Origin: Amycolatopsis sp. MtRt-6 | GTDB taxonomy: Bacteria; Actinomycetota; Actinomycetes; Mycobacteriales; Pseudonocardiaceae | NCBI RefSeq assembly: GCF_017308975.1 | Contig: NZ_JADWPD010000005.1 | Span: forward strand, 171,264 to 235,263 | Direction of reading: 5' to 3' | Length of the DNA: 64,000 nt | Program-made: the position numbers and the translations under genes | Notes under the pieces: generated by a model | The model's database searches: none | Told to the model about the DNA's origin: nothing | Seen by the model: only the letters and a program-made list of their open reading frames with translations | In this document: positions 42,437 to 51,765 of the stretch, one piece after another | Layout: each line of letters begins with the position of its first letter | How positions within the stretch are numbered: the first letter of the stretch is position 1

Positions 42437-43450
42437 CTAGCGCGTCTTCGCGAACCGCGCTTTCAGGTTCGTCCGGCCCGCTTCCGTGAGCCGGCCGAAC
42501 AGCCGCAACCGCGCCAGGCCGCCGTCCGGGTAGATGTCGAGGCGGGCCTCCGTCACCTCGGGGCCGTCCGGCACCACGAACCGGTGACGCGTGTCCGGCT
42601 GCAGCCGGGTCTTCGGCAGCAACGGAACCCACTCGCCGTAGGTCTCCCGGCCGCTCACCGACGCCCAGCCCGGCGCGTTGCCCTTCAGGTTGCTCGTGTC
42701 CAGCTCGACGAACCGGACGATCCCGGCGCCCGCCAGCCGCAGCGTCACCCAGTCGTTGCCGTCGTCGCGACGGCGGGCCGTCTCCCAGCCCTCCGCCTGG
42801 TGAGCCGCCAGGCCCGGCGAGAGCATGTTGTTCGGCGACGAATAGAACCGGTTGCTGCAGCCCGTGACGAGCGCGCCGTTCTCCAGCGCCGCCAGGTCGA
42901 GCGCGTCCAGGTCCAGCAGGGCCGGGTCCGGGATCGGGGTGCCGTGCACGCGCAGGCGCGCCACTCCCCCGTCCGGGTGCTGCGTCAGCCGGACGTGCGT
43001 GTAGCGCCGCGAGCCGTTGACCGCGTAGAAGTTCTCCGTGTGGCCCGCCGCCGGGGCGCGGTCGACCAGGACGTCCCAGTCCGCCGTTTGCAGTTCCGCC
43101 GCGCTCGGGTAGCCCGGGACCGAGGCCGCCTCGACCGAGACGAATGGCGGGTAGTTGCCCTTGAAGAACGCCGTGTCGACGATGACGCCGGTGATCGTGC
43201 CGGCCAGGCCGAGCCGGACGATGGCCTGGTCGTCGCCCGGCTCGCGGTGGCGGCGGGTCTCCCAGCCGTCGTAGACCTGGCCCTTCGGGCCGAACGTCTC
43301 CGCGCTGTGCGCCGGCACCCACGGGTTGACCAGGTTCTCCTTCTCGGCGAACAGCTCGTCGGTCGCCCACATCACCGTGCCGCCGAAGCGGCGCGAAGCG
43401 AGATCGGGCAGTTCTGTCCACTCCGGACGGTCGGACACCAGCGTCTCCAT
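42437..43450 (-). CDS. alc: Allantoicase
   Basis: 337 residues, two jelly-roll allantoicase repeats: GTITGVIVDTAFFKGNYPPF in the first and GIVRFVELDTSNLKGNAPGW in the second, with FGGTVMWATDELFAEKENLV at the N-terminus. It hydrolyses allantoate to ureidoglycolate and urea. One base separates it from the allantoinase stop, so the two are cotranscribed. Confidence 0.96.
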   Translation of the reverse strand: METLVSDRPEWTELPDLASRRFGGTVMWATDELFAEKENLVNPWVPAHSAETFGPKGQVYDGWETRRHREPGDDQAIVRLGLAGTITGVIVDTAFFKGNYPPFVSVEAASVPGYPSAAELQTADWDVLVDRAPAAGHTENFYAVNGSRRYTHVRLTQHPDGGVARLRVHGTPIPDPALLDLDALDLAALENGALVTGCSNRFYSSPNNMLSPGLAAHQAEGWETARRRDDGNDWVTLRLAGAGIVRFVELDTSNLKGNAPGWASVSGRETYGEWVPLLPKTRLQPDTRHRFVVPDGPEVTEARLDIYPDGGLARLRLFGRLTEAGRTNLKARFAKTR

Positions 43451-43451
43451 T

Positions 43452-44780
43452 TCAGCAGTTCCCCCGGGTCAGGAGCGCGCCGCGCGGCTCGTCACCGGTG
43501 ATTTCGGTGCCCCGCAGCCACGTCGAGCGCACGACGCCGGCGAGCGGCCGCCGGTCGTAGGCGCTGACCGGGTTGCGGTGCTTCAGTTTCGCGACGTCGA
43601 CGACGAACGCCTCGTCCGGCGCGAACACGCAGAAGTCGGCGTCGTAGCCCACCGCCAGGTGTCCCTTGCGGCGCATCCCGGCCTGCGCGGCCGGGCGCTC
43701 GGCCATCCAGCGGACGACGTCGGTGAGCGCGAACCCGCGCTGCCGCGCCTGCGTCCAGATCGCCGGCAGCCCCAGCTGGAGGCTGGAAATCCCGCCCCAC
43801 GCCTGGCCGAAGTCGCCGCTGTCGAACCGTTTCAGCTCCGGCGTGCACGGCGAGTGGTCGCTGACGATCGTGTCGATGACGCCGTCGGCGAGGCCCTGCC
43901 AGAGCAGCTCGCGGTTGGCGGCCTCGCGGATCGGCGGGCAGCACTTGAACTGCGTGGCGCCGTCGCGGATCTCCTCGGCGACGAAGCTGAGGTAGTGCGG
44001 GCAGGTCTCCGCCGACAGCCGGACGCCGTCACGCCGCGCCGAAGCGATCAGCGGGAGAGCGTCCGAAGAGGACAGGTGCAGGATGTGGGCCCGCGCGGAG
44101 TGGCGGCGGGCCGCGTCGATCACCTGCGAGATCGCCAGGTTCTCGGCCTGACGCGGCCGCGAGTGCAGAAAGTCGACATAGCGACCGCCGTGCGGCTCGG
44201 GTGCCTCGTCGATCTCGTGCGCGTCCTCGGCGTGGACGATCATCAGCGCGTCGAAGGAGCTCAGCTCCCGCAGCGCCTCGTCCAGCCCGGCCGGGTCGAG
44301 CGGCGGGAACTCGTCGACACCGGAGTGCAGCAGGAAGCACTTGAAGCCGAACACGCCGGCGTCGTGCAGGCCGCGCAGATCACCGGCGTTGCCCGGGATC
44401 GCGCCACCCCAGAAGCCGACGTCGACGTGCACCCGGCCGGCCGCCGCCTTGCGCTTGACGTCGAGGGCCGCGACGTCGACGGTCGGCGGCAGGCTGTTCA
44501 GCGGCATGTCCACGATCGTGGTCACCCCGCCCGCCGCGGCCGCGCGGGTCGCCGTCTCGAACCCCTCCCACTCGGCGCGGCCGGGGTCGTTGACGTGGAC
44601 GTGCGTGTCGACCAGCCCGGGCAGCAGCACGACGTCGTCGCCGAGGTCGAGGACGCGGTCGCCGGCCAGCGCCGCGCCGCCGGGTTCGACCGCGACGATC
44701 CGGCCGCCGTCGACGCCGACGGTCGCCGGGACCTCGCCCTCGGGCGTCACGGCCCGGGCGGCGCGCACCACAAGATCCAT
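43452..44780 (-). CDS. allB: Allantoinase
   Basis: 442 residues, cyclic amidohydrolase. Metal ligands: HxH in [20 protein letters not shown], the carboxylated Lys in [13 protein letters not shown], later His in MIVHAEDA and [11 protein letters not shown], and Asp in VSDHSPC. It opens allantoin to allantoate. The ATG at 44780 follows GAAGGG at about seven bases. It is divergent from the HTH regulator 128 bp away. Confidence 0.96.
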   Translation of the reverse strand: MDLVVRAARAVTPEGEVPATVGVDGGRIVAVEPGGAALAGDRVLDLGDDVVLLPGLVDTHVHVNDPGRAEWEGFETATRAAAAGGVTTIVDMPLNSLPPTVDVAALDVKRKAAAGRVHVDVGFWGGAIPGNAGDLRGLHDAGVFGFKCFLLHSGVDEFPPLDPAGLDEALRELSSFDALMIVHAEDAHEIDEAPEPHGGRYVDFLHSRPRQAENLAISQVIDAARRHSARAHILHLSSSDALPLIASARRDGVRLSAETCPHYLSFVAEEIRDGATQFKCCPPIREAANRELLWQGLADGVIDTIVSDHSPCTPELKRFDSGDFGQAWGGISSLQLGLPAIWTQARQRGFALTDVVRWMAERPAAQAGMRRKGHLAVGYDADFCVFAPDEAFVVDVAKLKHRNPVSAYDRRPLAGVVRSTWLRGTEITGDEPRGALLTRGNC

Positions 44781-44895
44781 CCGAAGCCCTTCGTCTGGAG
44801 GAATGACACCGCCGATTTCACAGAACGGAAAGGCGGTTTCGCACAACGACAGTAACCACGGCGCGCGCCGCTCGTCAACGACGTGCGTAGCGCGT

Positions 44896-44901
44896 TACGG
44901 T
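44896..44901 (+). promoter_or_regulatory. -10 of HTH regulator gene
   Basis: TACGGT(CA) ends eight bases before the GTG at 44909, with a TCGTCA-like -35 18 bp upstream. The same TACGGTCA sequence stands before the uraD start, so the two genes may be coregulated. No Shine-Dalgarno sequence: probably leaderless. Confidence 0.45.
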
Positions 44902-44908
44902 CATCTTC

Positions 44909-45385
44909 GTGCGGCTAGAAGCGGAGTTCACCAGCGAACCGTTCCACGGCGAAGGTTCGCCGCCCGAGCACGCCGTCGCCGCCCGGGACGCCGCCGCGGA
45001 AGCCGGGCTGGACACCGACTTCGGGCCGCTCGGCACCCTCGCCCGCGGCGAAGCGAAGGAACTGCTCGAAGCCCTTCCGGCCATCGCGAAGGCGGCCCTG
45101 GAAGGCGGCGCCACACGGGTCACGCTGCAGCTGCGCCGGGCCGACGATCCCGGCAGCGCGCCGGTCGTCGAGCTGAACGACGCGCTGGCCCGGCTCATCG
45201 CCGACGTCGAACGGGAACTGGGCGCCAAGCTGGGCGACCTCGACCGCGCGGGCAAGCAGCGCGCGGTGCGGCTGCTGCGCGAACGCGGCGCCTTCGGCCT
45301 GCGGAAATCCGTCTCGTCGGTGGCCGACGCGCTGGGTGTCACGCGGTTCACCGTCTACAACTACCTCAACCGGGAAGCGGACTGA
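44909..45385 (+). CDS. HTH regulator next to uricase genes
   Basis: 158 residues. The first half is an alpha/beta domain (TDFGPLGTLARGEAKELLEA, TRVTLQLRRADDPG) of a type often found next to purine-catabolism operons. The C-terminus has a helix-turn-helix: SSVADALGVTRFTVYNYLNR. It is probably the local regulator of uraD-uraH-uricase and allB-alc. The GTG lies eight bases after a -10, so translation is probably leaderless. Confidence 0.75.
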   Translation: MRLEAEFTSEPFHGEGSPPEHAVAARDAAAEAGLDTDFGPLGTLARGEAKELLEALPAIAKAALEGGATRVTLQLRRADDPGSAPVVELNDALARLIADVERELGAKLGDLDRAGKQRAVRLLRERGAFGLRKSVSSVADALGVTRFTVYNYLNREAD

Positions 45386-45394
45386 CCAGCGTCT

Positions 45395-45434
45395 TCAACA
45401 AAATGTTGACGGAACTCCGGCGCCGACGTACGGT
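45395..45434 (+). promoter_or_regulatory. Promoter and operator of uraD-uraH-uricase
   Basis: The inverted repeat TCAAC-AAAAT-GTTGA (45395-45409) overlaps the -35 TTGACG (45406-45411). A 17-bp spacer leads to TACGGT (45429-45434). The GTG of uraD at 45441 is seven bases after the -10. A repressor on the repeat would occlude the -35. Confidence 0.68.
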
Positions 45435-45440
45435 CAGCCC

Positions 45441-45890
45441 GTGCTGCTCACCGAGTTCAACACCACCGACGTCCGCCCGCTGCTGACGGAATGCCTCGCC
45501 GTGCCGCGGTGGGTCGACGCCGTGCTGGCCGGGCGCCCGTACGCCGATGTCGACGCGTTGAAGGCCGCCGCGGACCTGCCGCTGAGCAGCGACGAGATCC
45601 GCCAGGCCATGGCCGCGCACCCGCGGATCGGGGAGAAACCGGCGGGCGGCTTCGCGCACTCCGAACAGTCCGGTGTGGACAATCCGGACGCGTTCGCCGC
45701 GGCGAACGCCGAGTACGAAGCCAAGTTCGGCCACGTCTACCTGGTCTGCGCCAGCGGCCGCGGCGGCGACGAGCTGCTGAAGATCCTGCGCGAACGCCTG
45801 AACAACGACCCGGCGACCGAGCTCGCCGTCGCCGGGCGGGAACTGATCAGGATCGCCGAACTCCGGCTCGCGAAAGCGGTGACCGCGTGA
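45441..45890 (+). CDS. uraD: OHCU decarboxylase
   Basis: 149 residues. HPRIGEKPAGG holds the catalytic His region, with FGHVYLVCASGRGGDELLKI and RLNNDPATELAVAGRELIRI typical for the family. It decarboxylates 2-oxo-4-hydroxy-4-carboxy-5-ureidoimidazoline to S-allantoin. The GTG at 45441 is probably the transcription start as well. It overlaps uraH by four bases (GTGA). Confidence 0.95.
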   Translation: MLLTEFNTTDVRPLLTECLAVPRWVDAVLAGRPYADVDALKAAADLPLSSDEIRQAMAAHPRIGEKPAGGFAHSEQSGVDNPDAFAAANAEYEAKFGHVYLVCASGRGGDELLKILRERLNNDPATELAVAGRELIRIAELRLAKAVTA

Positions 45891-46204
45891 GCCTCGTGAC
45901 CACCCACGTCCTGGACACGGCGGCCGGGCGGCCGGCACCGGGAATCGCCGTCCGCTTCGAGACCGCCGGCGGCGAGCCGATCGCCGAAGGCCGCACCGAC
46001 GACGACGGGCGCGTCCGCGACCTCGGCCCGGAAACCCTGGCGCCCGGCAGCTACCGGCTGGTCTTCGACACGGGCACCTACCTGGGCCCGGACGCGTTCT
46101 TCCCGGAGGTCGCGCTGACCTTCCGGATCACCGACGGAAGCGCGCACCACCACGTGCCGCTCCTGCTCAGCCCGTTCGCCTATTCGACCTACCGAGGGAG
46201 CTGA
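45887..46204 (+). CDS. uraH: 5-Hydroxyisourate hydrolase
   Basis: 105 residues, transthyretin-like. VTTHVLDTAAGRPAPG at the start and the C-terminal FAYSTYRGS tetrapeptide motif YRGS are diagnostic. It hydrolyses 5-hydroxyisourate to OHCU. Coupled to uraD; two bases before the uricase start. Confidence 0.96.
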   Translation: MSLVTTHVLDTAAGRPAPGIAVRFETAGGEPIAEGRTDDDGRVRDLGPETLAPGSYRLVFDTGTYLGPDAFFPEVALTFRITDGSAHHHVPLLLSPFAYSTYRGS

Positions 46205-46206
46205 CC

Positions 46207-47088
46207 GTGGCCATCACCCTGGGCCCCAACCAGTACGGCAAGGCGGAGGTCCGCCTGGTCACGGTGCGCCGCGACGGCCCGGTGCACCACCTCAAGGACC
46301 TCACCGTGTCGACGTCGCTGCGCGGCGAGCTGGCCGCGACGCACCTGACCGGCGACAACGCCGGCGTGCTGGCGACCGACACGCAGAAGAACACCGTGTA
46401 CGCCTTCGCGAAGGAGGCGCCGGTCGGCGAGATCGAGGACTTCGGCCTGCGCCTGGCCCGGCACTTCACCGGCACGCAGGAGAACATCACCGGCGCCCGG
46501 ATCAAGATCGACGAGCACGGCTGGGACCGGATCGCCGTCGGCGGCGAGCCGCACGACCACGCGTTCAGCCGCTCCGGCGACGAGCGGCGCACGACCGCGG
46601 TGACGTTCCAGGACGGCCGCGCGTGGGTGGTGTCCGGCATCGACGGCCTGACGCTGCTCAAGTCGACCGGCTCGGAGTTCCACGGTTTCCCCCGCGACCA
46701 GTACACGACCCTCGCCGAGACCAGCGACCGCATCCTCGCCACCGCCGTCACGGCCCGGTGGCGCTACCAGGGCGAGGACATCGGCTGGGCGGTTTCGCAC
46801 CGCGAAATCCGGCGGGTGCTGCTGGAGACGTTCGCGACGAAGCACAGCCTCTCGCTGCAGCAGACGCTGTACGCGATGGGCGCGGCGGTGCTGGAAGCGC
46901 GGCCGGAGGTGGCCGAGGTCCGGCTGTCGCTGCCGAACAAGCACCACTTCCTGGTGGACCTCGGTCCGTTCGGGCTGAAGAACGACAACGAGGTGTTCTA
47001 CGCGGCGGACCGGCCCTACGGCCTGATCGAGGGCACGATCCAGCGGGACGACGCCGAGGACCCGGGCCCGGCCTGGGACCTCCACTGA
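46207..47088 (+). CDS. Uricase (urate oxidase)
   Basis: 293 residues, cofactor-free urate oxidase with two T-fold halves. LKSTGSEFHGFPRDQYTTL is the family signature, and GPNQYGKAEVRLVTVRRDG the N-terminus; catalytic Thr is in ATDTQKNTVYAFAK. It oxidises urate to 5-hydroxyisourate. The start is GTG at 46207. Last gene of uraD-uraH-uricase. Confidence 0.96.
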   Translation: MAITLGPNQYGKAEVRLVTVRRDGPVHHLKDLTVSTSLRGELAATHLTGDNAGVLATDTQKNTVYAFAKEAPVGEIEDFGLRLARHFTGTQENITGARIKIDEHGWDRIAVGGEPHDHAFSRSGDERRTTAVTFQDGRAWVVSGIDGLTLLKSTGSEFHGFPRDQYTTLAETSDRILATAVTARWRYQGEDIGWAVSHREIRRVLLETFATKHSLSLQQTLYAMGAAVLEARPEVAEVRLSLPNKHHFLVDLGPFGLKNDNEVFYAADRPYGLIEGTIQRDDAEDPGPAWDLH

Positions 47089-47119
47089 CGGCCCGGAGCT
47101 TTCACGGGAAAGCTCCGTT

Positions 47120-47137
47120 GATAGAACGCTCTATCAT
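47120..47137 (+). promoter_or_regulatory. Operator and -10 of TetR gene
   Basis: GATAGA-ACGC-TCTATC (47120-47135) is a perfect palindrome of the LmrA/YxaF-box kind and overlaps the -10 TATCAT (47132-47137). The GTG at 47144 is seven bases after the -10: a leaderless autorepressed gene. Confidence 0.65.
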
Positions 47138-47143
47138 CGAGGC

Positions 47144-47716
47144 GTGGCAGGGACGAAGGAACGCATCATGGCCGCCGGTGCCGAGCTGTTCCGGCGCAAC
47201 GGCTACGCCGGCACCGGGCTGAAGCAGATCGTCAGCGAGGCCAACGCGCCCTTCGGGTCGCTCTACCACTTCTTCCCCGGTGGCAAGGAGCAGCTCGGCG
47301 CGGAGGTCATCCGCACCTCGGGCCTGGCGTACATCGCGCTGTTCGACCTCTTCATCGCGCCGGCCGAAGACCTCGTCAGCGGGATCGAGGCCTTCTTCGC
47401 CGCCGGGATCGCCACCCTCGAAGCCACGGACTACGTCGAGGGCTGCCCGATCGCGACCGTCGCCCTCGAGGTCGCGGCCACCAGCGAACCGCTCCGGCAG
47501 GCCACCGCCGACGTCTTCACCGCCTGGATCGACGCCGGCACCGAGAAGTTCGCGGCCTTCGGCCTCGGCCCGGAAGCCGCCCGGACGCTGACCATCACCG
47601 CCGTCAACAACCTCGAAGGCGCGTTCGTGCTCTGCCGGTCGCTGCGCGACACCGAAGCGATGGCCGTCGCCGGTGCCGCGACCGTCGAGGTGGCCAAGAT
47701 GCTCACGTCCCGGTGA
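47144..47716 (+). CDS. TetR/AcrR regulator, LmrA/YxaF-like
   Basis: 190 residues. HTH: GLKQIVSEANAPFGSLYHFF with PGGKEQLGAEVI, typical of the LmrA/YxaF subgroup. The C-terminal domain has YVEGCPIATVALEVA. Its regulon may be only itself or an unlinked exporter. Its 3' end overlaps that of the convergent xanthine dehydrogenase gene by 14 bp. Confidence 0.9.
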   Translation: MAGTKERIMAAGAELFRRNGYAGTGLKQIVSEANAPFGSLYHFFPGGKEQLGAEVIRTSGLAYIALFDLFIAPAEDLVSGIEAFFAAGIATLEATDYVEGCPIATVALEVAATSEPLRQATADVFTAWIDAGTEKFAAFGLGPEAARTLTITAVNNLEGAFVLCRSLRDTEAMAVAGAATVEVAKMLTSR

Positions 47717-49964
47717 GGTGCTCCGGCCGCACCGGGACGCGGGTGAGCGCGAGCCCGGTCGCGGCCCGGATCGCGGCCACGATCGCCGGTGTCGAGGAGA
47801 TCGTCGGCGGCTCGCCCACTCCGCGCAGGCCGTACGGCGCGTGCGGGTCCGGGCGCTCCAGGACGTCGATGGTCATCGGCGGCATGTCCAGCACGGTCGG
47901 GATCAGGTAGTCGGTGAACGACGGATTCCGGATCTTCCCGCCGGCCGTCTGGATCTCCTCCATCACCGCGAGCCCGAGCCCCTGCGCCGAGCCGCCCTGG
48001 ATCTGGCCGAGCACGGCTTGGGGGTTCAGTGCCTTGCCGACGTCCTGGGCGCAGTCCAGCGCGACCACCTTCACCAGGCCCAGCTCGGTGTCGACGTCCA
48101 CGACCGCCCGGTGCGCGGCGAACGCGTACTGCACGTGCGCGGTGCCCTGCCCGGTTTCCGGATCCAGCGGAGAAGTCGGCCGGTGCCGCCACTCGATCGT
48201 CTCGTCGTAGACGTCGTCGCCCAGGACGTCGGCCAGGTCCGCGAGCACCTGGCCGTCGGCCGCGACGAGCTTGCCGCCGACCACCCGCACCCGCTGGTCG
48301 AAGCGGGACAGCAGCCGCGCGCGCACCGCCACGCAGGCGGCCCGCACCGCACCGCCGGTGACGTAGGTCTGGCGTGACGCCGACGTCGAGCCGCCGTTGC
48401 CGATCGAGGTGTCCATCGGCAGGATCGTCACCTGGTCGACGCCCAGCTCGGTGCGCACGATCTGCTGCATGACCGTCACCAGGCCCTGGCCGACCTCGCA
48501 GGCCGCGGTGTGCACGGTCGCGGCCGGCTCGCCGCCGACCAGCTGCAGGCGCACGCGGGCCGTCGAGTAGTCGTCGAAGCCTTCGGAGAAGCAGACGTTC
48601 TTGATCCCGACGGCGTACCCGACGCCGCGGACGACGCCCTCGCCGTGCGTCGTGTTGGACACCCCGCCCGGCATGTGCCGCAGGTCGAAGGGCCGCTCCG
48701 GGGGCAGCGGCATCGCCCGCACCCGGGAAAGCAGCTCCGCGACCGGGGCTTCCGCGTCGACGACCTGGCCGGTCGGCATCAGGTCGCCCTCGCTCATCGC
48801 GTTGCGGACGCGGATGTCCACGGGGTCCAGTCCACAGGCGACCGCCAGCTTGTCCATCTGCGACTCGTAGCCGAAAGCCGCCTGCACCGCACCGAATCCG
48901 CGCATCGCGCCACACGGCGGGTTGTTGGTGTACACACCCCAGCAGTCCACCGAAACACTGTCGACCGCATACGGTCCGACGCCGAGCGTCGCCGCGTTCG
49001 CGACCACCGCCCCCGTCGAGGACGCGTACGCGCCGCCGTCGAGGTACAGGCGCGTCTTCACGTACACGAGCCGGCCGTCGCGGGTGGCGCCGTGCTCGTA
49101 GTACATCTTCGCCGGGTGGCGGTGGACGTGCCCGTAGAAGGACTCTTCGCGGTTGTAGACCATCTTCACCGGCTTGCCGGTGTGCAGCGCCAGCAGGCAG
49201 GCGTGCACCTGCATCGACAGGTCTTCGCGGCCGCCGAACGCCCCGCCGACGCCGCCGAGCGTCAGCCGCACCTTCTCGACCGGCAGCCCCAGCGCGGCGA
49301 CGATCTGCTGCTGGTCGACGTGCAGCCACTGCGTCGCGACGTAGAGGTCGACGCCGCCTTCGGTGTCCGGCACGGCGAGCCCGGATTCCGGGCCGAGGAA
49401 CGCCTGGTCCTGCATGCCGACCTCGTAGAGACCGGAGACGACGACCTCGGCGTCGAGGTCCTGCGGGCCGCGGCGGATCTTCACGTGGCGCACGACATTC
49501 CCACCGGAGTGCAGCGAAGGCCCTTCGCCGGCGACGGCCGCTTCGGAGTCCGTCACGGGCGAAAGTTCTTCGTACGAGACGACAATGCGCTTCATCGCAC
49601 GACGCGCGGTTTCCGGGTGGTCGGCGGCGACCAGCGCCACCGGCTCGCCCTGGTACCGCACGACGTCGGAGGCGAGCACCGGCTGGTCGGCGTGCTCGAG
49701 GCCGTACCGGTTGACGCCGGGGACGTCCTCGTGCGTCAGCACCGCGTGGACGCCGGGCACGGCGAGGGCTTCCGCGATGTCGATGCCGGTGATCCGGGCG
49801 TGCGGGTGCGGGCTGCGCAGCGTCACGCCCCACACCATGTCCTCGTGCCACAGGTCCGAGGAGTAGGCGAACTCGCCGCGGACCTTCACCGTGCCGTCGG
49901 GTCGCTGCGGCGACGTGCCGACGCCGTTCGCGGTCGTCGTCGTGACGGAGGTGGTGCTGGTCAT
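47703..49964 (-). CDS. Xanthine dehydrogenase molybdopterin subunit
   Basis: 753 residues. The aldehyde oxidase/xanthine dehydrogenase a/b hammerhead (TVKVRGEFAYSSDLWHEDMV) precedes the Mo-binding domains: GGVGGAFGGRED, NNPPCGAMRGFGAVQAAFGY, and the Glu in APYGLRGVGEPPT expected as catalytic base. It oxidises hypoxanthine/xanthine to urate with the FAD and FeS subunits encoded upstream. The ATG overlaps the deaminase stop by four bases. Confidence 0.94.
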   Translation of the reverse strand: MTSTTSVTTTTANGVGTSPQRPDGTVKVRGEFAYSSDLWHEDMVWGVTLRSPHPHARITGIDIAEALAVPGVHAVLTHEDVPGVNRYGLEHADQPVLASDVVRYQGEPVALVAADHPETARRAMKRIVVSYEELSPVTDSEAAVAGEGPSLHSGGNVVRHVKIRRGPQDLDAEVVVSGLYEVGMQDQAFLGPESGLAVPDTEGGVDLYVATQWLHVDQQQIVAALGLPVEKVRLTLGGVGGAFGGREDLSMQVHACLLALHTGKPVKMVYNREESFYGHVHRHPAKMYYEHGATRDGRLVYVKTRLYLDGGAYASSTGAVVANAATLGVGPYAVDSVSVDCWGVYTNNPPCGAMRGFGAVQAAFGYESQMDKLAVACGLDPVDIRVRNAMSEGDLMPTGQVVDAEAPVAELLSRVRAMPLPPERPFDLRHMPGGVSNTTHGEGVVRGVGYAVGIKNVCFSEGFDDYSTARVRLQLVGGEPAATVHTAACEVGQGLVTVMQQIVRTELGVDQVTILPMDTSIGNGGSTSASRQTYVTGGAVRAACVAVRARLLSRFDQRVRVVGGKLVAADGQVLADLADVLGDDVYDETIEWRHRPTSPLDPETGQGTAHVQYAFAAHRAVVDVDTELGLVKVVALDCAQDVGKALNPQAVLGQIQGGSAQGLGLAVMEEIQTAGGKIRNPSFTDYLIPTVLDMPPMTIDVLERPDPHAPYGLRGVGEPPTISSTPAIVAAIRAATGLALTRVPVRPEHLTGT

Positions 49965-51301
49965 CTGCCCTCCCTCAGCCGGGCGCTCGCGGCGGCCAGC
50001 TCGCGGGCGATCGCGGACTCGTCGGCTTCGCGCAGGGTGCCGTCCTCGACGACGGCCTTGCCGCCGACGAACAGCCGGCGCAGCGGCGGCGTGGTGCCGA
50101 GCACCAGCGCCGCGACCGGGTCGGTGATGCCGGCGTAGTTCAGCCCGGTCAGGTCCCAGACGGCGAGGTCGGCGAGCTTCCCGGGTTCGACCGACCCGAG
50201 GTCGGCCGCGCGGCCGAGGCAGCGGGCGCCGCCCATCGTGCCCATCCACAGCGCTTCCCGGGTGGTCAGGCCACGCGGCCCGCCGCGCTGCCGGGCCTGC
50301 AGGAGCGACTGGTGCAGTTCCTCGCCGAGGCCGCCGGACTCGTTGGACGCGGCGCCGTCGGCACCCAGGCCGACCGGGACGCCGGCGTCGAGCAGGTCGC
50401 GGACGGGCGCGATGCCGGCGCCGATGCGGCCGTTGGACGTCGGGCAGTGCGCCGACCCGGTGCCGGTCGCGCCGAACCGGCGGATGGCCTCGGGCGCGAG
50501 GTGGATGGTGTGCGCGAGCCAGACGTCGTCGGCGAGCCAGCCCAGCTTGTCGGCGTACTCGGCGGGCGTGCAGCCGACTTCGGCGAGGCACTGGCGCTCC
50601 TCGTCGACGGTCTCCGCGAGGTGCGTGTGCAGGCGGACGCCCTTGCGCCGCGCCAGCTCGGCCGCGCCGGACATCAGCCGTTCGGTGACCGAGAACGGCG
50701 AGCAGGGCCCCGCGGCGATCTGCAGCTGGGCACCCGCGGAGTCGTCGTGGAAGCGGTCGATGGCCGCTTCGGTGCCGGTCAGCGCGCCCTCGGTCGTCTC
50801 GACGAGGTTGTCCGGCGGGAGGCCGCCGTCGGATTCGCCGCGGTCCATCGACCCGCGCACGACGTGCAGCCGGACGCCGACGCGCTGGCGGGCCGCGGCC
50901 AGCGCCGCGACCTGGTCACCGCCGTCGCGCGGGAAGACGTAGTGGTGGTCGGCGACGGTGGTGCAGCCGGTCAGCGCCAGCCGGGCCATCCCGGCGGTGC
51001 CCGCGGCGTGCGTGATCTCGTCGTCGAGGCGGCTCCACACCGGGTAGAGCGCGACCAGCCACTCGAAGAGCGTGTGGTCGGCGGCCAGGCCGCGGGTCGC
51101 CCACTGGTAGAGGTGGTGGTGGGTGTTGATCAGGCCGGGCGTGACCAGGCAGCCTTCAGCTTCGACGCGCTCGTCGAACTCGCCGGTGTACACGCCTTCG
51201 CCGACTTCGGCGATCCGGTCGTTCTCGATCACGACGTGCCCGCTCGCGTGCTCCTCGCCGCTGACGGTGGCGATCGCCGCGTTCGCGATGAGCGTCCTCA
51301 C
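49961..51301 (-). CDS. 8-Oxoguanine/guanine-type deaminase
   Basis: 446 residues, amidohydrolase of the TRZ/ATZ group. Ligands: LINTHHHLYQWATRGLA, VADHHYVFP, HTHLAETVDE, LAHTIHLAPE, and GLGADGAASNE. The HHHLYQ and CTTVADHHY pattern fits 8-oxoguanine deaminase better than classical guanine deaminase. It would give urate or xanthine and ammonia. The gene is nested between the FeS and Mo subunit genes of xanthine dehydrogenase, overlapping both. Confidence 0.88.
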   Translation of the reverse strand: MRTLIANAAIATVSGEEHASGHVVIENDRIAEVGEGVYTGEFDERVEAEGCLVTPGLINTHHHLYQWATRGLAADHTLFEWLVALYPVWSRLDDEITHAAGTAGMARLALTGCTTVADHHYVFPRDGGDQVAALAAARQRVGVRLHVVRGSMDRGESDGGLPPDNLVETTEGALTGTEAAIDRFHDDSAGAQLQIAAGPCSPFSVTERLMSGAAELARRKGVRLHTHLAETVDEERQCLAEVGCTPAEYADKLGWLADDVWLAHTIHLAPEAIRRFGATGTGSAHCPTSNGRIGAGIAPVRDLLDAGVPVGLGADGAASNESGGLGEELHQSLLQARQRGGPRGLTTREALWMGTMGGARCLGRAADLGSVEPGKLADLAVWDLTGLNYAGITDPVAALVLGTTPPLRRLFVGGKAVVEDGTLREADESAIARELAAASARLREGR

Positions 51302-51765
51302 GCCACACCACCCTTCGCGACGGCGCGCACCGCGTCGAGGATCTTCTCGTAGCCGGTGCAGCGGCAGAGGTTGCCGGCCAGTGCTTCGCGGATCTCCTCG
51401 TCACTCGGATCGGGGACGCGGTTCAGCAGGTCGTGCGCGGCGACGACCAGGCCCGGCGTGCAGAACCCGCACTGCACCGCACCCGCGTCCACAAAGGACT
51501 GCTGGACCGGGTCGAGCGTGTCGCCGTCGGCGAGGCCCTCGACCGTGCGCACCACGCGGCCCTCGGCCTGCCCGGCCGCGACCAGGCAGGCGCACACCGG
51601 GACGTCGTCGAGGTAGACCGTGCAGGAGCCGCATTCGCCCTGCTCGCAGGCGTTCTTCGAGCCCGGGAGGCCGAGCCGTTCCCGCAGCACGTACAGCAGG
51701 CTTTCGCCTTCCCAGACGTCGTCCGCCTGGCGTTCTTCGCCGTTGATCGTGACATTCAGGCGCAT
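51298..51765 (-). CDS. Xanthine dehydrogenase 2Fe-2S subunit
   Basis: 155 residues. The plant-type 2Fe-2S cluster ligands are in KNACEQGECGSCTVYLDDVP and VCAC; the second cluster in QCGFCTPG and LCRCTGY. It passes electrons from the Mo centre to FAD. It overlaps the FAD subunit gene by ten bases and the deaminase by four (GTGA). Confidence 0.96.
   Translation of the reverse strand: MRLNVTINGEERQADDVWEGESLLYVLRERLGLPGSKNACEQGECGSCTVYLDDVPVCACLVAAGQAEGRVVRTVEGLADGDTLDPVQQSFVDAGAVQCGFCTPGLVVAAHDLLNRVPDPSDEEIREALAGNLCRCTGYEKILDAVRAVAKGGVA

Noticed and set aside
45671-45682. TGTGGACAA DnaA box within uraD
   Set aside because: A single copy inside coding sequence with no partner box; likely chance.
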